Position numbers and translations under genes: made by a program
From: Paraglomus occultum
Taxonomy: Eukaryota > Glomeromycota > Glomeromycetes > Paraglomerales > Paraglomeraceae
Length of the DNA stretch: 11,140 nucleotides
Assembly (NCBI GenBank): GCA_910592205.1
Contig: CAJVPJ010001247.1
Location: 1-11,140, forward strand
Reading direction: 5' to 3'
Part shown: positions 9,226 through 11,140 of the stretch, one piece after another
Position numbering within the stretch: position 1 is the stretch's first letter
Layout: each line of letters begins with the position of its first letter
Notes under the pieces: model-generated
What the model saw: the letters and a program-made list of their open reading frames with translations, nothing else
What the model was told of the DNA's origin: nothing
Databases searched by the model: none

Positions 9226-9894
9226 ATGTTATTATACCGCAACAACACATATGCACCCTTCCGTCCATCGCCTTTGCGGCAAGTGACCCAAGCAGGAACC
9301 CCCTCAAGTACAAGCACTAACCTACGTCGAACCAATATAAAAAAAGCAACAAAACAACAATGGAGGGACAAGTTCAAGCAACAGTGCATGGATAGAATAA
9401 AAGAATCCAGAATGAAGGCTTTTAACGCAAGGAGAAGAGGGTTTATTACGAATGATAGTGAAGATGAGGTTTGTACTAGTTATAGATTGAGAGGGCAAGG
9501 GCAAGACCCAACGGATAAGTCCTGATAATAAACTATTTTTGTGTTTGTATTTGATTTAATCAGTGGCTTCGTGACGTAATACTGAGCGAATGGGAAGTAT
9601 TTCAAGCTGCTTATGAAAAAGATTACGCGTCATCTGTTGGAGATGTGGACATTGACATGGCGGCTTTATTGGAAGAAGAGTTTCTACAAGAAATCTCAAG
9701 AGGTTAGCGTTCTTTAACCACATAATCGACATGACACATTTTATATTTATCCGTTCGCTCCTCGTTATTGTTTTTTTTTTTTGCTAGATTTATTGACGGA
9801 AGATACGTCATTTGATGAAGTTGAACGTATGCTCGCAAATGAGGAAGAAGAGCTTCGGGTACGCTTCGAAGAATTCCACAGAATGCAACTATGA
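9226..9894 (+). CDS. RPAIN: RPA-interacting protein (RPAIN/RIP-alpha-like)
   Basis: This family carries replication protein A into the nucleus through importin beta. Three exons, 9226-9468, 9564-9702 and 9788-9894, give 162 aa; introns are 95 and 85 bp, phases 0 and 1. The N-terminal RPA-interacting motif is clear: KQQWRDKFKQQCMDRIKESR (about 43-62) followed by a basic stretch. The middle part is acidic and helical (WLRDVILSEWEVF, LLEEEFLQEISRDLL, EVERMLANEEEELRVRFEEF), as in the family's central domain. The donors GTTTGT and GTTAGC are both unusual at position 3; the second acceptor follows a 12-T run (9771-9782). The human protein (219 aa) ends in a CPVC-type zinc finger, but here the frame stops at HRMQL before it. 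Start chosen because it has A at -3 and is the only ATG before the conserved motif in frame. AATAAA at 9990-9995 fits as its poly(A) signal. Confidence 0.82.
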
Positions 9895-9989
9895 TATAAA
9901 AACTCGACCACGGAATTATTATTATTATCTACAATGTTCAGACACTCACCTGCTGTCGATGGATCGGCAAAGTATTTGCGTTTGATGTA

Positions 9990-9995
9990 AATAAA
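9990..9995 (+). terminator. Poly(A) signal of the RPA-interacting protein gene
   Basis: AATAAA lies 96 nt past the stop at 9892-9894, a normal 3' UTR distance. Confidence 0.5.
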
Positions 9996-10650
9996 GGTCA
10001 TGTTAAACCGGACGATTGCAAGTAATCTAGTTTGCTTGTAGCATGAGCTTAATGTTAAATGAATGTTCTGGTTGTGAAGAAAGCAAAGATTCACGATTCT
10101 GGCGCTCTTCTACTAGACTTTGATAACAGTTAGAAGAACAGATTTTCCTCCTATTATACGCGTAGTACGCCATTATAACTTGAGAATGCAGGATAGGAAA
10201 TCATGTACGATTCTTTAAGTAGAGATTTCTACGTAAACTTGTTTTAATTACCTAAACGTTCATTAGTTTACAATAACCACGAGTACAATATCAAGTGCAC
10301 AACTTACGGATGGACAACAAATCAGATAATGAACAGAAAGCAATGCTACAGTAGAGTCATAGGGTAAGTTAATTTTTAATGGACAAAGTGGAAGAGCAGA
10401 AAAGTCAAGCGCCAAACATTGTTAACAGCATAATATTAATTAACCAATAAATACATATCTTTGTTATATCCAAGATGGGGATATAAACGAGGGACGACTG
10501 TACTTGTAAATAACAACAAAAAACTTCTGATGGGGCAGTTACCGCTCATGGGCCTTTTTTTGCTATAAATTACAGAATAACTAAAAACCGTTTATTCATT
10601 GTCACAGACGAGACAAAAAGAGTATGATGTATTACGCATACCGTTTAAGC

Positions 10651-10690
10651 TAATGATGACTAATGATCTTATTGGCTATCAATGGCTATT
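10651..10690. repeat. Two pairs of 10-bp direct repeats
   Basis: TAATGAT occurs at 10651 and 10661, and TGGCTAT at 10673 and 10683, each pair exactly 10 bp apart, making a 40-bp block with helical-turn periodicity just left of the G+C-rich recombinase segment. It could be a protein-binding array or small tandem duplications. Confidence 0.55.
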
Positions 10691-10724
10691 GAAAAATTTA
10701 AATTCTGCTTATGAGTTATGAAAT

Positions 10725-11140
10725 GAAGGCGTGCTGCGAAGAGTCGCTGGCACTCTCAAGGACGTATAAAAGCAGAACGAACCTACAGTGGCATCCGCCT
10801 TTACTATATCACCCACGTCCTCTCCACCTGCATCGGACACCAGATCCTCTACCGAACAGCCTTCCAAATACATTTACGCGCGAGTTTCGAGTCCCAAGCA
10901 ACGGAACGACCTCGAACGACAGAAACACGATCTCCAACAACTCTATCCTTCACATCTCGTCCTCACAGGCGGCATCAATTGGAAGAGACCCGGACTTAAG
11001 ACCTTATTGGAACACTCGCGTCGCGGCTTGGTCACAGAGGTAGTTTTGTGTTTGGTTGCTCCCTCGATTCATTCGAATGCATGCTCATCACCTATTTCAG
11101 ATTGTGGTTGCCCACCGAGACCGACTCTGTCGCTTTGCTT
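10725..11140 (+). mobile_element. IS607-family element, left part
   Basis: This region codes for an IS607-type serine recombinase and runs off the window. Base composition changes near 10725: the 60-bp rows I counted inside are 53 and 47 percent G+C against 37 percent in a row just outside, which supports an inserted segment. IS607 elements have no terminal inverted repeats and make no target duplication, so the exact left end cannot be read. Known IS607 elements usually carry a TnpB-type gene after the recombinase (Fanzor in eukaryotic relatives); that part would lie beyond 11140. Confidence 0.8.
10776..11140 (+). CDS. tnpA: IS607-family serine recombinase (TnpA), partial, with intron
   Basis: This is a serine recombinase moving an IS607 element through a circular intermediate. 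Two coding blocks join in phase 0: 10776-11039 and 11101-11140 (window end), with a 61-bp GT-AG intron at 11040-11100 (donor GTAGTT, acceptor CTATTTCAG). After a Ser/Thr/Pro-rich linker comes YIYARVSSPKQRNDLERQ (10869 on); R of ARV and the first S (codon 10887) match catalytic Arg8 and Ser10 of gamma-delta resolvase. INWKRPGLKTLLE follows (its R matching Arg45), then after the splice VVAHRDRLCRFA, the IS607 D-R-L-x-R block (Arg68/Arg71). Oddities: a stop (10767-10769) lies just upstream in frame with no in-frame ATG, so the usual MerR-like N-terminal domain is absent, lost or in an unseen exon. The D-x-x-S stretch before GGINWKRPG also appears deleted. The gene may be a decayed copy. The 5' end given is the first possible acceptor after the stop, not a proven start. 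Confidence 0.85.

Larger units (their letters stand above)
9895..10724. other. Intergenic region before the IS607-type element
   Basis: This A+T-rich stretch contains the 3' UTR of the RPA-interacting protein gene on the left. No gene is recognised. A plus-strand ATG (near 10329) followed by a strong donor GGTAAGTT at about 10363 might be a short first exon for the downstream recombinase, but its coding sequence shows no helix-turn-helix. Phased 10-bp repeats occur at 10651-10690. Longer ORFs on the minus strand (for example 9765-10094) show no protein-like features. Confidence 0.4.

Noticed and set aside
9646-9651. Further ACGCGT sites (about 9646 and 10158)
   Set aside because: One lies within coding sequence and the other far from any start codon, so they are not called as regulatory.
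9765-10094. 109-codon minus-strand ORF
   Set aside because: It overlaps the last exon of the RPA-interacting protein gene and ends in low-complexity Ser/Lys runs that are the antisense of acidic codons.
10030-10125. Possible missing zinc-finger exon for the RPA-interacting protein (reads ECSGCEES after an acceptor-like TTTGCTTGTAG)
   Set aside because: It needs a phase-2 donor, while the only plausible donor in the last exon (GTACGC near 9859) is phase 0. It has only one C-x-x-C and no family resemblance beyond it.
10711-11043. 110-codon plus-strand ORF overlapping the recombinase
   Set aside because: It is in a different frame from the conserved recombinase motifs; its composition (Pro/His/Arg-rich, no domain) is that of a shadow.

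Overview
The window looks like nuclear DNA of an A+T-rich eukaryote. Its genes are split by many short GT-AG introns (about 60-215 bp), their products resemble opisthokont and especially fungal orthologues, and genes lie close together on both strands. An early-diverging fungus (Mucoromycota-like or a neighbouring lineage) is the most likely source. This is inferred from gene content, intron style and the presence of an IS607-type recombinase; no species marker is visible.

Layout from left to right. 1-886 is intergenic: it holds a 36-bp inverted duplicate of part of the MOB1 gene at the very edge and a long-armed hairpin at 246-294. 887-1885 (minus) is a five-exon MOB1 kinase activator. 1886-2944 is mostly non-coding with one exon-like ORF of unknown identity. 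2945-4083 (minus) is a four-exon SAAL1-like armadillo-type protein. It is divergent, across a 237-bp shared promoter, from 4321-6509 (plus), a ten-exon phosphatidate cytidylyltransferase (CDP-diacylglycerol synthase). That gene converges tail to tail on 6766-8405 (minus), a five-exon Cdc6/Cdc18 replication-licensing AAA+ ATPase. Upstream of Cdc6 lie two MluI cell-cycle-box-like sites, and across an 820-bp gap lies a divergent three-exon RPA-interacting protein gene (9226-9894, plus). 9895-10724 is intergenic. From about 10725 the base composition jumps to roughly half G+C, and the window ends inside an IS607-family serine recombinase (TnpA) interrupted by a spliceosomal intron.

Functional themes: MOB1 (mitotic exit/Hippo-type kinases), Cdc6 (origin licensing) and the RPA-interacting protein (RPA nuclear import) all belong to cell-cycle or DNA-replication biology, and CDP-DAG synthase is basic phospholipid metabolism. 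The most unusual item is the IS607-type recombinase at the right edge. Eukaryotic IS607 elements are known to travel with Fanzor (TnpB-like, RNA-guided) nucleases, and any such partner would lie beyond the right edge. The recombinase copy here has an intron in its catalytic domain, lacks a recognisable N-terminal DNA-binding domain, and seems to lack the D-x-x-S part of the active site.

All exon boundaries were worked out by hand from splice-site motifs, reading-frame phase and recall of family sequences; no alignment was run.
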